Assembly: GCF_016745255.1 (NCBI RefSeq) | Contig: NZ_JADOEQ010000009.1 | Span: 62,001-126,000 of the forward strand | Length of the DNA: 64,000 nucleotides | DNA from: Enterococcus sp. BWR-S5 | GTDB taxonomy: Bacteria; Bacillota; Bacilli; Lactobacillales; Enterococcaceae | Direction: 5' to 3' | In this document: one piece after another, positions 1 to 9,060 of the stretch | How positions within the stretch are numbered: position 1 is the stretch's first letter | Layout of the letters: each line of letters starts with the position of its first letter | Made by a program: the position numbers and the translations under genes | The notes under the pieces: generated by a model | Seen by the model: only the letters and a program-made list of their open reading frames with translations | Database searches by the model: none | Told to the model about the DNA's origin: nothing

Positions 1-52
1 CTTTGATTGCTTTTTTTACTAACACTTCTTCTTCGGATTTGAAGTCCCCCAT
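1..52 (-). CDS. 5' end of an unidentified protein (partial)
   Basis: An ATG at 52 on the minus strand opens a frame that reads MGDFKSEEEVLVKKAIK and runs off the left edge. It is preceded at suitable distance by an AAAGAGGTG ribosome binding site (about 57-65), which supports a real start. Only 17 codons are visible, too few to assign a family. It is divergent from the DUF4291 gene at 211. Confidence 0.6.
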   Translation of the reverse strand, partial: MGDFKSEEEVLVKKAIK

Positions 53-210
53 TTTTTCACCTCTTTACCTTAATAGTGCGCAAAACGCATCAATTGGTTT
101 CAATAATTTCAACTTTTTCCATCTGTAACAGATGACTAATCAAACAGGTCTTCTCATTCTACATTGTCTACTATACAATAATACTAACAACTTTTTTACA
201 GGAGAAAATT
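53..210. promoter_or_regulatory. Divergent intergenic region with two short dyads
   Basis: This region separates the partial minus-strand gene from the DUF4291 gene. It holds a perfect hairpin-like dyad CATCTGTAACAGATG at 120-134 and a second dyad with arms ATTGT/ACAAT at 163-179, close upstream of the plus-strand gene. Either could be a repressor operator or just part of an AT-rich promoter. No regulator can be assigned from the sequence alone. Confidence 0.3.
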
Positions 211-795
211 ATGGAGAAAAAAATACTCGCATCCTACGATGCACAAACAATTCGTGTCTATCAGGCATACAATCCCTCCATCGCTGAGGAGGCGGTCAGA
301 CTGGGCCATTTCGGTTCTCGTTTTAAAATGGAACGAATGACTTGGATTAAGCCTTCTTTTCTATGGATGATGTATCGCTCCGGTTGGGCAACAAAAGAAG
401 GACAAGAGCGTATTCTTGCGATTGATTTATCGATTGAAGGCTTTCGTGAGATTCTTCATGGAGTTGTTTTATCCACCTACAATCAAGAGCTGTATCAAAC
501 AAAAGAAAATTGGCAGGAAAAAGGCAAGCTGGCACAGGTTCGCTGCCAATGGGACCCTGACAAAGATATCTATTTGCAGCCGATGGACAGAAAAGCGATT
601 CAGCTTGGTATACGTGGAGAGATGGTTCCCCGCTATGTCCATGAGTGGACGAAAAATATCACAGATATCACGGAGGATGTTCACGAAACGAAGAGACTTT
701 TAGACCTAGGCGAGATAGAAAAAACCAGTTTACCAACCGAGACGGAATTTCCTCTTACCGTTACTGAAAAGAAAATACTGGGAATCACGAAATAG
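211..795 (+). CDS. DUF4291 family protein
   Basis: A 194-residue protein of the DUF4291 family, whose molecular function is not established. The family hallmark is visible: an N-terminal stretch around IRVYQAYNPSIAEEAV, then FKMERMTWIKPSFLWMMYRSGW (residues about 39-60), then RILAIDLS. The length fits the family. The start is supported by an AGGAG ribosome binding site eight to nine bases before the ATG. It stands alone, followed 81 bp downstream by a WYL-domain regulator on the same strand. No signal peptide or membrane segment is visible, so it is probably cytoplasmic. Confidence 0.85.
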   Translation: MEKKILASYDAQTIRVYQAYNPSIAEEAVRLGHFGSRFKMERMTWIKPSFLWMMYRSGWATKEGQERILAIDLSIEGFREILHGVVLSTYNQELYQTKENWQEKGKLAQVRCQWDPDKDIYLQPMDRKAIQLGIRGEMVPRYVHEWTKNITDITEDVHETKRLLDLGEIEKTSLPTETEFPLTVTEKKILGITK

Positions 796-876
796 AGGGT
801 CTAGCTGAGACTACGTTCAATTTTTCACTTCCAAGGGCAGGCTGTTCAGCACTATACAAAAGAGCGAGGTGACAAC

Positions 877-1752
877 ATGCAGATTAATCGATTGCTAGAA
901 ACTGTATTGATTCTTTTATACCGTAAAAAAACCACGGCCAAAGAACTGGCAGAGCGTTTTAGCGTTTCTCCTCGAACGATTTATCGAGATATCGATACAC
1001 TAAGCCTATCCGGTATCCCTGTCTATTCTATCAAGGGGAAAAATGGCGGCATCTTCTTAGACGATTCCTTCACTTTGGATCAGGCGCTGCTCAATGATAC
1101 TCAGCAGGAGGATCTTTTTCTGGCTCTCAATCTTTTGAAATCATTAGGCATTCTTGAAACAGATAAGCTACTGCACAAATTTGAGTCTGTTTTTGAGCTG
1201 AAAGACTGGCTTGAAATCAGCTTACCAGCTTCTCTATCAAATAATGACGAAACCTTTACGATACTTAGAAAATCCATTTTCTTAACCAAAAAAATTACCT
1301 TTATCTTTTACAGCAAGCATGGTCAGACGATGCTGAAAACTGTAGAACCACTGAAAATCATTTTTAGAGGACAGTCATGGTTTCTGCTGGCCTACCTTTC
1401 AGAGGAACAACGGTACCAGCTTTTTCCAATAGAGCGTATCAAAACAGTTCAGCTGTTAGAAGAAAGCTTTCATCCTGTTTATCCTGAGACGATTGATCCT
1501 CTATTTGATACGTTTAAAGTCACACTGCAATTCAGCAAACGGATTGCCTATAATCTTTATGATCGCTTTTTTCATGAAAAGGCGACTGTCAATTCAGATA
1601 ACAGCTATGCTATCACCTTTGAGTTCTCTCAAATCGATGATTTATACAGCTTCCTTTTACCGTTTGGAAAAAATGTTCGAATCATCGAGCCGGAATGGGT
1701 TAAGGAAACTATTTGTGCTCACGCGAAACACTTTTTGGAAAATAATTTATAA
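877..1752 (+). CDS. DeoR/YafY-type transcriptional regulator with WYL domain
   Basis: A 291-residue regulator. The N-terminus is a winged helix-turn-helix (residues about 4-60, with the recognition helix region AKELAERFSVSPRTIYRDIDTL). It is followed by a WYL-type ligand-sensing domain that includes WFLLAYLSEEQRYQLFPIERI (about 168-188) and a WCX-like C-terminal part. Family members usually act as repressors or activators responding to a small ligand or to nucleic acid. The ribosome binding site GAGGTG precedes the ATG. The neighbour downstream on the same strand is a GyrI-like protein. A 16-bp palindrome between the two (1792-1807) is a candidate operator. The ligand cannot be predicted. Confidence 0.85.
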   Translation: MQINRLLETVLILLYRKKTTAKELAERFSVSPRTIYRDIDTLSLSGIPVYSIKGKNGGIFLDDSFTLDQALLNDTQQEDLFLALNLLKSLGILETDKLLHKFESVFELKDWLEISLPASLSNNDETFTILRKSIFLTKKITFIFYSKHGQTMLKTVEPLKIIFRGQSWFLLAYLSEEQRYQLFPIERIKTVQLLEESFHPVYPETIDPLFDTFKVTLQFSKRIAYNLYDRFFHEKATVNSDNSYAITFEFSQIDDLYSFLLPFGKNVRIIEPEWVKETICAHAKHFLENNL

Positions 1753-1791
1753 TATGACATGTTTCGACACTTTCTCATGATAAGCTATAGA

Positions 1792-1807
1792 AAACAATGC
1801 ATTGTTT
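1792..1807. promoter_or_regulatory. Perfect 16-bp palindrome upstream of the GyrI-like gene
   Basis: AAACAATGCATTGTTT is a perfect palindrome lying between the end of the WYL regulator gene and the start of the GyrI-like gene. Its place about 95 bp before that start codon suits an operator, possibly for the WYL regulator encoded just upstream. Binding is inference only. Confidence 0.35.
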
Positions 1808-1901
1808 ATCTAGCTAGGTAATTATTTAATGCCCCACTGTATCCCGATTCACCGCTGTACAAGCATCGCTGAATCGTTCTCACTTTGAAAGGAGCTTGAA
1901 C

Positions 1902-2375
1902 ATGACAATAGAAAAAATCATAAAACCAGAACAGAATATTATTTCCATTACACATACAGGTCTAAACGTAACCGAATTACCAAAAATCATCGGACCAACC
2001 TTTATGGAAATCGGAAAGTACATTTCCGAGCAAGGCGCGAACATCCTCAGCAATCCATTTGTTTCATTTAAGCATATTGACAATACTGGAAAACTGGATG
2101 AAACAAAAATTGAGATGGAAATTGGCTTTCCTGTGGATAAACTGATTCCGGAAAAGGATTCAATTAGGGCCTATGTCCTGCCTTCATATAAAGCTGTATC
2201 CATTTTATATGTTGGTAATTATGATGAAGGCATGGTCTCAGTGTATCATCAGCTGCTTGCAGAAATTCAAGCAATTGGCGGCACCTTCATGAATCTTGGC
2301 TATGAATATTACCTAAGTGATGAAGAAATTGAGCTGTCAAAACAGGAAACAATTATTGAACTGCCTTATCACTAA
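1902..2375 (+). CDS. GyrI-like small-molecule-binding domain protein
   Basis: A 157-residue single-domain protein of the GyrI-like/AraC effector-binding (SOUL-type) fold. Such proteins bind hydrophobic or drug-like ligands, either alone or fused to regulators. Supporting stretches are the N-terminal beta-strand IISITHTGLNV, the central FVSFKHID and IEMEIGFPVDKLIPEK, and the C-terminal segment VSILYVGNYDEGM followed by YEYYLSDEEIELSKQETIIELPY. The ATG at 1902 is chosen because AAAGGAG at 1888-1894 sits seven bases upstream; a TTG at 1896 is too close to that site. It ends in a strong convergent terminator. A second GyrI-like protein, of a different subfamily, lies at 12711-13331. Confidence 0.8.
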   Translation: MTIEKIIKPEQNIISITHTGLNVTELPKIIGPTFMEIGKYISEQGANILSNPFVSFKHIDNTGKLDETKIEMEIGFPVDKLIPEKDSIRAYVLPSYKAVSILYVGNYDEGMVSVYHQLLAEIQAIGGTFMNLGYEYYLSDEEIELSKQETIIELPYH

Positions 2376-2419
2376 AAAAACTGTTTCTTCCTATGGCTTT
2401 TAGGAAGAAACAGTTTTTT
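2375..2419. terminator. Bidirectional intrinsic terminator
   Basis: A near-perfect 19-bp stem (left arm 2375-2393, right arm 2401-2419) with A-run and T-run flanks separates the convergent GyrI-like and AlkD-like genes and can serve both. Confidence 0.9.
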
Positions 2420-2423
2420 ATTA

Positions 2424-3140
2424 TTACTTTTGCAGCTCTTGCCCCATTTTTGACTTGGAAGAGATTAAGCGGCTGCGTCCGCTAACTTTTACCAGTAGTA
2501 AGAGCTCCTTTAAGGCGTCTTTTCCAATCCATTGCTGCGCCTTTGATTCCTGATTTGTCAGCCATGTTGCTGTCGCAATGCTCTTTTCCTTTGCTTCTTC
2601 ATTGGTCTTCCCAAGCTCACGCAGCGCCCACGAAACAGCCTTTTTTACAAGCAGTCGGTCGTCGGCACTATTCTCTTTTATCAATTCTAAATGACTGCTG
2701 ATTTCTTCATCGGTCAACGCCGCGTGCGTTGAAGTGCTCGCAATTAACGTAAACGCAGCACGCTTGTAATACAGACGCTCCTCTTTTACCCAATTTTTTA
2801 TTCGAGCTTCATAGTCTGCTTGTTCAATCAAGACCGATTTACAAAATAAATCGCAGAGATCCCATGAATGGATGTCCTCCATAAAGTCTGTTAGCTCCTG
2901 CCCTGAAAAATCCTCCGGTCGCATCGCCAGCACAGCCAATATTTTACACTCGTGATAGCCCGTACTCCACAATGCTTGGATAAATACTTTTTCCTTGGGC
3001 ATTTTCTTTGCCAGCTTTCTTAAATCCGCTGTAGCAACTCCTATTGTTTCTGTTTCCGGTATCCCAAGCTTCACCACATTTTTCTTATATTTTTCAGAAG
3101 AATGCTCCTCTAAAAAAGCCAGTACTTCCTCTATTTTCAT
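2424..3140 (-). CDS. AlkD-like DNA alkylation repair protein
   Basis: A HEAT-repeat protein of about 238 residues related to AlkC/AlkD DNA glycosylases, which remove alkylated bases without base flipping. Visible family features are IPETETIGVATADLRKLAKKM near the N-terminus, SWDLCDLFCKSVL (the conserved WDxxD-like region) and VKKAVSWALRELGK near the C-terminus. Upstream in-frame codons would give a start at 3164. The ATG at 3140 is preferred because AAGGA lies eight bases before it. The gene is monocistronic and convergent with the GyrI-like gene. Another alkylation-repair enzyme, Tag, is at 15459. Confidence 0.85.
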   Translation of the reverse strand: MKIEEVLAFLEEHSSEKYKKNVVKLGIPETETIGVATADLRKLAKKMPKEKVFIQALWSTGYHECKILAVLAMRPEDFSGQELTDFMEDIHSWDLCDLFCKSVLIEQADYEARIKNWVKEERLYYKRAAFTLIASTSTHAALTDEEISSHLELIKENSADDRLLVKKAVSWALRELGKTNEEAKEKSIATATWLTNQESKAQQWIGKDALKELLLLVKVSGRSRLISSKSKMGQELQK

Positions 3141-3579
3141 ACGCTCATTCCTTCTTTCATCCATTTAGCAATAGCTTTAACCGCTCCTTAAATTATCCGC
3201 TTTTCTCTACTGTACTATAAAAGGCAGATGAAACAAACCTACTGCAGGTATTTCTTTTTGCCGATTCCAATTGACAAGAACCAATAAATCAGTCGGAAAA
3301 ATAGCTTCTCTGTTGTCTTTAGGCCCTTTCATTCCCTATATAGTTCCTCATCAAAATACATATTTCTTCAGCATTACTCCCGCTTTTTGGATTGCTGAAT
3401 CTTTCTTGCAAAAAAAGAAAGCTATCTGCTCTATGCCACAGCACTCGCAGTCTGTTGGTGTCTGCTTTTATTTAGATGGTTCTAAAAAAAACTTTTCTAA
3501 CAGTGAGCAGAAGAAGAGGATATACGTGATGTCAAAACTGTTGTAAAATCAAGCTAGTAATAAAAAAGGAGAAATAATC
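3141..3579. other. Intergenic stretch with possible decayed coding sequence
   Basis: About 440 bp between the AlkD-like gene and the acetyltransferase. Hydrophobic and lysine-rich segments appear in shifting frames around 3290-3520 without a usable ribosome binding site. This is what a decayed membrane-protein gene would look like, but no family can be named. Promoters for both flanking genes must lie here; none is clear enough to mark. Confidence 0.3.
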
Positions 3580-4053
3580 ATGTATGTACACACCTCCCGC
3601 TGTCTTATTCGTCCGTTTGAAGAAAAGGATTTGGACAGGTTCATCAGCTACCGAAATAATTTGGAATGGATGAAATACCAAGGCTTCAAAGGTTTGACTG
3701 CAGAGGACTATCGCAAACTGCTATTGGTAGAGCCTATCCTTCAAAATGGAGCACAATTCGCCATTTTACTACTGGATTCATCACAGGTCATTGGAGATAT
3801 TTACCTAAAAGAAGAGGACGATGGCCTTTGGATTGGTTACACGATTGCTCCGAACTTTGCTCGTCAAGGGTTTGCCGCAGAAGTTGTCCAAGCTATGGCT
3901 GCTCATCTAAAAGAAGCAGGACACACAGCTATCTATGCCGGGGTCGAACCGGAAAATATCGCTTCAATCAAGCTGTTGGAAAAGCTGGGCTTTATTTTCA
4001 CCCATATAGATGAGTATCATGAAAAAATCTATCGCTTGCATTTGAGCGACTAA
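3580..4053 (+). CDS. GNAT family N-acetyltransferase
   Basis: A 157-residue GNAT acetyltransferase resembling the ribosomal-protein/amino-group (RimJ/RimL-like) branch. The N-terminal TSRCLIRPFEEKDLDRFISYRNN is the first strand and helix. LWIGYTIAPNFARQGFAAEVVQAM contains the acetyl-CoA loop (R/Q-x-x-G-x-A). ENIASIKLLEKLGFIF is the usual C-terminal motif. The substrate is unknown. AAAGGAG precedes the ATG at good distance. It is followed by a strong terminator shared with the convergent PTS IIA gene. Confidence 0.88.
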   Translation: MYVHTSRCLIRPFEEKDLDRFISYRNNLEWMKYQGFKGLTAEDYRKLLLVEPILQNGAQFAILLLDSSQVIGDIYLKEEDDGLWIGYTIAPNFARQGFAAEVVQAMAAHLKEAGHTAIYAGVEPENIASIKLLEKLGFIFTHIDEYHEKIYRLHLSD

Positions 4054-4060
4054 CGAATAC

Positions 4061-4103
4061 AGGATAGCACCGGAAGAAGCGAAACAAGCTCCGGTGCTAT
4101 CCT
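4061..4103. terminator. Strong hairpin terminator between convergent genes
   Basis: A perfect 14-bp GC-rich stem (4061-4074 with 4090-4103) lies between the acetyltransferase and the PTS IIA gene, with a moderately T-rich tail on the plus strand. Confidence 0.8.
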
Positions 4104-4127
4104 TCATTGATTCTTTTAACAGTTCTC

Positions 4128-4484
4128 TTAGCTCGTTACCTCAATCTTATCGCCAATTGCTATGTTCGGAAACATCTTCGGCTGAACAATAATGGCACCC
4201 GGCAGCACATCCTTCTCTTCATCCTCAAAATAGATAGACACATGCCCCTGCTCATCAAAATTCTTATTCGCTGTTTCACCTATCTTGATGATTTCGTACT
4301 CCTGTGTTCCAAAGCGAAGCTTCCCTCCGACCATCCATATATTTTTCTCAAACTTATCTGCCTGATGAATGACACTGATTGCCCGTAATTCTGAGGTCGC
4401 CTCAGGTCCAAATAAGATAACCAGATGCTCCTCCGCAAACGAAGATACTAGTTCACCAATCTCTATAACTGTCGTTTTATACAT
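4128..4484 (-). CDS. PTS glucitol/sorbitol-type IIA component, orphan
   Basis: A 118-residue protein of the EIIA-Gut family. In a complete system it receives phosphate from HPr and passes it to the sorbitol IIB. Family features are the strand VIEIGELV, the phosphorylatable histidine in AISVIHQAD (His40) and the C-terminal GHVSIYFEDEE and PGAIIVQP stretches. Length is as expected. No sorbitol IIB, IIC or dehydrogenase gene is nearby, so it is an orphan subunit. It may serve a distant transporter or have a regulatory role. A purine-rich AGGGGG ribosome binding site precedes the ATG. Confidence 0.88.
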   Translation of the reverse strand: MYKTTVIEIGELVSSFAEEHLVILFGPEATSELRAISVIHQADKFEKNIWMVGGKLRFGTQEYEIIKIGETANKNFDEQGHVSIYFEDEEKDVLPGAIIVQPKMFPNIAIGDKIEVTS

Positions 4485-4895
4485 GCTATCGCCCCCTGCT
4501 TTCCGTGTTTAGAATAATAAGATGACTCTAACAACCTATTTTTGTTATATTCTAAATTATATCAGACAATCGTCTCATATAGAAATCGCTTTCTCAACGA
4601 ACAAAGTCAACGCAAAAACGAAGCAGCTCTTAAAAGCTGCAGCTTCTGTTTTACAGCATAGGTCCGTCCCTACAATTATCTGATTTGAATAATTTTCGCG
4701 AACATATCACTCGCTGGAACAATCGAATTCACTCGAACCGACTCCATTCGGAGGTTATTCTTATCTGCAACCGAAAATTCCATTAAAAAATTAACATTTT
4801 TCGAAAAACAACTAGACATTTCCATCAGATTGAGTATCATAAGCTAAAGTATTAGAAAAACAACTCGGGAAATAATAATTGGAGGATTCTTACAT
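4485..4895. other. Intergenic region upstream of the MATE exporter
   Basis: About 410 bp. It contains an imperfect hairpin built on GCAGCT/AGCTGC around 4622-4650, followed on the plus strand by a short T-rich run. The remainder is AT-rich and should hold divergent promoters for the PTS IIA and MATE genes. No ORF with a ribosome binding site is seen. Confidence 0.35.
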
Positions 4896-6278
4896 ATGAG
4901 AGAATTAACGAGTGGTAAACCGTTGAAGCTGATTTTTTTGTTCACAATTCCATTGTTAATTGGAAATATTTTTCAACAGTTTTATAATATGGCAGATATG
5001 ATTATTGTCGGTCAAACACTAGGGAAAAATGCCTTAGCTGCAGTTGGTGCTACGGGCAGCATCACGTTCTTAATCATCGGGTTTGCCCAAGGCTTGACCT
5101 CCGGCTTATCGATTATCACCGCACAGCGTTTTGGCGCCAAGGACTATCAAGGTGTGAAGAGAAGCTTTGCTGTCAGCATTTTCATTAGTGCCGTTGTTAC
5201 TTTGGTTCTGACTGTCCTCAGTCTGATTTTTGTTCATCCGTTACTCTTGCTGATGCAAACACCAAAAGAAATTTTGGCAGATGCTCAAACCTTTATTTCA
5301 ATTATTCTGGTTGGGATTTTTGCCGCGATGGCCTTCAATCTGTTATCCAATATGATTCGGGCCCTGGGAGATAGCCGAACACCATTAGTCTTTTTGATAA
5401 TCGCTAGTGTTATCAACGTAGTACTGGATTTAGTTCTGATTATCAACTTTAACATGGGAGTTGCCGGTGCCGGTGTAGCAACCGTTACTGCCCAAGTCGT
5501 TGCCAGCCTCTTGTGTGTCATCTACATTCGACGAAGAATTCCCAATCTGCAGGTGCGGAAAAAGGATTTCACACTAGATAAACGAGAAATTCGTGACCAT
5601 CTGAATGCAGCATTACCAATGGGCTTCCAGACATCAATCATTGCCATCGGTGCGATTGTCTTACAAGGTGCACTGAACAGCCTAGGAACTGATGCCGTAG
5701 CAGCTCAGGCAGCCGCCGGAAAAATCGATCAGTTTGCCATTCAGCCGATGATGTCCTTCGGTATCACGATGGCCACTTTTACTGCTCAAAACTATGGTGC
5801 AAAAAAATATGGCAGAATTCTTGAGGGCGTGAAGAGTGCCCTTGGTTTAAGTATCATTTTCAGCTTTTTTGCCGGAGGTATCGTCATTTTCTTCGGTCGT
5901 CAGTTGGTCACTCTCTTTGTCAGTGCCAGCGAAACACAGGTCATTCATTTATCACAGCTGTACTTCAACATTAACGGCAGCTTATATTGGGTATTAGCCA
6001 TTTTGCTCGTTGTCCGCTATACCCTTCAAGGTTTGGGACAAACAGTAATCCCTACGCTCGCAGGTATTATGGAGCTGGTAATGCGTTCCTTCGCAGCAAT
6101 TCTTTTAACCGCCCTGTTTGGGTACGTCGGAGCTGCTGCCGCTTCTCCACTTGCCTGGATTGGCTCAACTGTCGTGCTGGTCTTCTCCTATTTCAAAGCA
6201 ATCAAACGTTTGAAACAGCTGGAAGCTGGATTATCACCAGAGCTTGCGGAACAGAAACCAATAAAAGTCAGCCTATAA
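4896..6278 (+). CDS. MATE family multidrug/metabolite exporter
   Basis: A 460-residue integral membrane protein of the MATE family, predicted to export drugs or metabolites by Na+ or H+ antiport. About twelve hydrophobic segments are visible. The family's two-fold repeat shows in the N-terminal PLLIGNIFQQFYNMADMIIVG and the matching second half GFQTSIIAIGAIVLQGALNSLG. MATE features include ADMIIVGQTLG and FAQGLTSGLSIITAQRFGA. An ATTGGAGG ribosome binding site precedes the ATG. It is a monocistronic gene ending at a hairpin terminator. Substrate unknown. Confidence 0.92.
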   Translation: MRELTSGKPLKLIFLFTIPLLIGNIFQQFYNMADMIIVGQTLGKNALAAVGATGSITFLIIGFAQGLTSGLSIITAQRFGAKDYQGVKRSFAVSIFISAVVTLVLTVLSLIFVHPLLLLMQTPKEILADAQTFISIILVGIFAAMAFNLLSNMIRALGDSRTPLVFLIIASVINVVLDLVLIINFNMGVAGAGVATVTAQVVASLLCVIYIRRRIPNLQVRKKDFTLDKREIRDHLNAALPMGFQTSIIAIGAIVLQGALNSLGTDAVAAQAAAGKIDQFAIQPMMSFGITMATFTAQNYGAKKYGRILEGVKSALGLSIIFSFFAGGIVIFFGRQLVTLFVSASETQVIHLSQLYFNINGSLYWVLAILLVVRYTLQGLGQTVIPTLAGIMELVMRSFAAILLTALFGYVGAAAASPLAWIGSTVVLVFSYFKAIKRLKQLEAGLSPELAEQKPIKVSL

Positions 6279-6290
6279 AATGAACAACTC

Positions 6291-6335
6291 AAAAGCACCT
6301 CACTTCAGCCAGATTAGCTGAGATGAGGTGCTTTT
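6291..6335. terminator. Bidirectional terminator
   Basis: AAAAGCACCTCA (6291-6302) pairs with TGAGGTGCTTTT (6324-6335); inner bases TCAGC/GCTGA extend the stem. It serves the MATE gene and the convergent ABC exporter gene. Confidence 0.88.
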
Positions 6336-6395
6336 TCAATGAGAATATTTTTTGCTTTTCCCTACTTATTTCCTGTTTAAAAAGCAGGAGCAAGC

Positions 6396-8741
6396 TTATT
6401 CTGTACGCAGTGCTTCAACTGGGTCTTTCTTCGCTGCCCATTTAGCTGGTAATGCACCACCTAATAATGTCAATACGACACTGATTGTAATCAGCAGTAA
6501 GGCATGTAACGGGTTCAGCTGTGCAACATTGGTTAAGCCTGTCATTCCTTCCAATACGATATTGGTTGGAATTGTCAGCAGGTATGCAATACCGATACCC
6601 AACAAACCTGAGCACAACCCGATAATCAATGTTTCAGCATTAAACACTCGAGTGATATCCTTTTTACGAGCACCAAGTGCACGCAGAACACCAATTTCTT
6701 TGGTTCTTTCCAGTACAGAAATATAGGTAATAATCCCTACCATGATTAACGATACTACTAATGAGATAGAGGCAAACGCAATTAACACAATCGTGATTCC
6801 ATCCATAATTCCGCCAGTCATGTCTGTCATTGTTTGAGCCAAGTCTGTGTAGACAATCTTGTCTTCGTTATCTTTGCCGTCATTGTATTTATCCAAATAT
6901 TTAACAATTTCATCTTTTGCTTCAAAATTCGTTGGATAGATAAACACCATTTGCGGCATACTATCGCCACCCATATAAGCCAATGTTGATTGCTTCGTTG
7001 TTTCATCCAATTTTTCCATTGTCATCACGTTGGTATCAGAATCTTTTTGCGCTTTAACGATTTCAGATTCTTTCTCTAAATCAATGATTTCTTCCACCAG
7101 CTTGTCGCTATAGGCAATCCCGCTGCTTAATACAGCCACCTGTGTATCTTCCTTCTGACGGATAATTCCGCTGATTTTCAATGTTTTTGCCGCATTTTTA
7201 TACATGTCATCATAGTTGCTCTTAGGAACAAAGTTGCCGAAATCTGTTTTTTCATAGTAATTGTCATTATCTACCAGCTTCAACTCAGTTCCAACAATAT
7301 CATCAAAATCAATACTGTCTTTGTCTGTGATATCAAATCCCATGTTTTTCAGGATACTTTCATCCACACGGTTTTTACTATCCAACACAAGCACAATGTC
7401 ATCGGTACTTTCAGGATAGCTTCCAGCCATCACGTCATAATTCTTTTTCAAGTACTCATCGATTGAGCCATTCGTCGTCACAGGATAAGAAGACAGCCCT
7501 GCACTACTCATGCTTGATAGAGCGCCCATACCGCCACCGCTTGTCGAAGCATCTGAGCTGAAGTTGACCAGCTCTGCTTTACCGTCTGTTTCTCTAAGTA
7601 GATTCATACCGACAACACGTGTGTACCCAATACTGCTTGCCAGGTCTTTATCCATCTTATTCAAGTAGTCAATGTAATCTTCCGAGATTTTATTCGTATG
7701 CATGATACTTGATTCTTCCGGATTATAAAGCGTTACTTTATCCGTATCTTTGTATTCATCCTTACTGTTACCGGAATTACTTTGCATTTCCTGCAGCGAT
7801 TCCTCATCCATATTCATCGCCTGCTTGGAAATCGTAATTGGATATTCTGATAAGGCATCGTTTTGGAAAGAATCAATTTGTTTTTGAAAACCATTAGACA
7901 AGCTCAAAATCAAGGCAATTCCAATAATCCCGATACTCGCCGCAAAGGCTGTCAAACCTGTTCGCCATTTTTTCGTCGCGATATTTTTTCCAGACAGCTT
8001 CAATGCTGTCCAAAAACTCATACTCGTTTTTTTCAATTGATAATTATGATCTTGCTCGTATTCTTCATACGGGTTTGAATCGTCCACCACATGTCCGTCA
8101 CGGAAATTAATAATTCGATCCGCGTACTCTCCTGCCAGCTCAGGGTTATGTGTAACCATGATTACCAGCTTATCGTCGGCGATTTCTTTAATCAAATCCA
8201 TAATTTGTGTACTAGTTTCTGTATCTAGCGCACCGGTTGGCTCATCTGCCAAAATAATATCCGGATCATTTGCCAATGCACGGGCGATTGCGACCCGCTG
8301 CATCTGTCCACCGGATAACTGGTTTGGCTTTTTATGAGTATGTTCCTTCAAGCCAACCTTTTCCAGTACCTCTAACGCACGCGTTTTCTTTTCAGCGGCA
8401 GAGACCCCACTTAAGGTCATCCCCATCTCAACATTATCTAAAATGCTTAAATGAGTAATTAGATTGTAGCTTTGAAAAATGAAGCCGACGCTGTTGTTAC
8501 GGTAGGCATCCCATTCCCCTTGCTTGAAATTCTTCGTTGACTTTCCGTTGATAACCAAATCGCCACTATCGTATTGATCCAAGCCGCCAATAATATTCAA
8601 TAAGGTTGTTTTCCCTGAACCACTTTGACCTAGAATCGCAACAAATTCATTTTCACGAAAATTGATGCTAACTCCGTCTAATGCAACCTGTGTAAACTCT
8701 CCAGTTGTATAGCTCTTTTTTATGTTTTTTACCTGAAGCAT
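6396..8741 (-). CDS. MacB-like ABC exporter, ATPase fused to FtsX-type permease
   Basis: A 781-residue fusion. Residues 1-225 are an ABC ATPase: Walker A GQSGSGKT at 38-45, signature LSGGQMQR, Walker [14 protein letters not shown] first membrane helix follows at about 258-280. A large extracytoplasmic MacB-type domain spans about 300-640. Three C-terminal helices carry FtsX family sequences ([33 protein letters not shown]). This four-helix type VII architecture usually exports or senses peptides and lipid-like compounds and need not transport across the membrane. It is divergent from an OmpR-type two-component system, a common pairing for antimicrobial-peptide response. A GGAGGAGAG ribosome binding site precedes the ATG. 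No MacA-like partner is present. Confidence 0.9.
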   Translation of the reverse strand: MLQVKNIKKSYTTGEFTQVALDGVSINFRENEFVAILGQSGSGKTTLLNIIGGLDQYDSGDLVINGKSTKNFKQGEWDAYRNNSVGFIFQSYNLITHLSILDNVEMGMTLSGVSAAEKKTRALEVLEKVGLKEHTHKKPNQLSGGQMQRVAIARALANDPDIILADEPTGALDTETSTQIMDLIKEIADDKLVIMVTHNPELAGEYADRIINFRDGHVVDDSNPYEEYEQDHNYQLKKTSMSFWTALKLSGKNIATKKWRTGLTAFAASIGIIGIALILSLSNGFQKQIDSFQNDALSEYPITISKQAMNMDEESLQEMQSNSGNSKDEYKDTDKVTLYNPEESSIMHTNKISEDYIDYLNKMDKDLASSIGYTRVVGMNLLRETDGKAELVNFSSDASTSGGGMGALSSMSSAGLSSYPVTTNGSIDEYLKKNYDVMAGSYPESTDDIVLVLDSKNRVDESILKNMGFDITDKDSIDFDDIVGTELKLVDNDNYYEKTDFGNFVPKSNYDDMYKNAAKTLKISGIIRQKEDTQVAVLSSGIAYSDKLVEEIIDLEKESEIVKAQKDSDTNVMTMEKLDETTKQSTLAYMGGDSMPQMVFIYPTNFEAKDEIVKYLDKYNDGKDNEDKIVYTDLAQTMTDMTGGIMDGITIVLIAFASISLVVSLIMVGIITYISVLERTKEIGVLRALGARKKDITRVFNAETLIIGLCSGLLGIGIAYLLTIPTNIVLEGMTGLTNVAQLNPLHALLLITISVVLTLLGGALPAKWAAKKDPVEALRTE

Positions 8742-9060
8742 ACTGCACTCTCCTCCATCTCATCCTTCGGTTGCTTATAGTCATTCGTACACCTAATAAG
8801 CACCGCCCATTCTATACTTTCTCTACACCACTAGTAGGGAAAATTATAAATACATAGGGTATTTCTACACCAATCAGGCTATCACTCGAATATGTACTCA
8901 ATATGAACAAATGTATTCCACTTGAATAAAAAGCGTTTTCATTTCTTTCTTAAGGAAAACTTAACAATACATGATTGAACAAAAAGGATAGATATTTTTC
9001 AGTTTCTGAGGTATGTTAATGAAGGATAGATAGAAATCTGGAAAAGAACGGAGGTAAGCT
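8742..9060. promoter_or_regulatory. Divergent promoter region of ABC exporter and two-component system
   Basis: About 320 bp of AT-rich DNA between the exporter and the response-regulator gene. A cre-like sequence AAAAAGCGTTTTCAT at 8928-8942 has about one mismatch to the CcpA consensus when read on the minus strand. No clear response-regulator direct repeat could be settled by eye. Confidence 0.35.

Noticed and set aside
3271-3546. 91-codon plus-strand frame starting at TTG
   Set aside because: No ribosome binding site, non-homologous composition and shifting frames; treated as a decayed or non-coding stretch.
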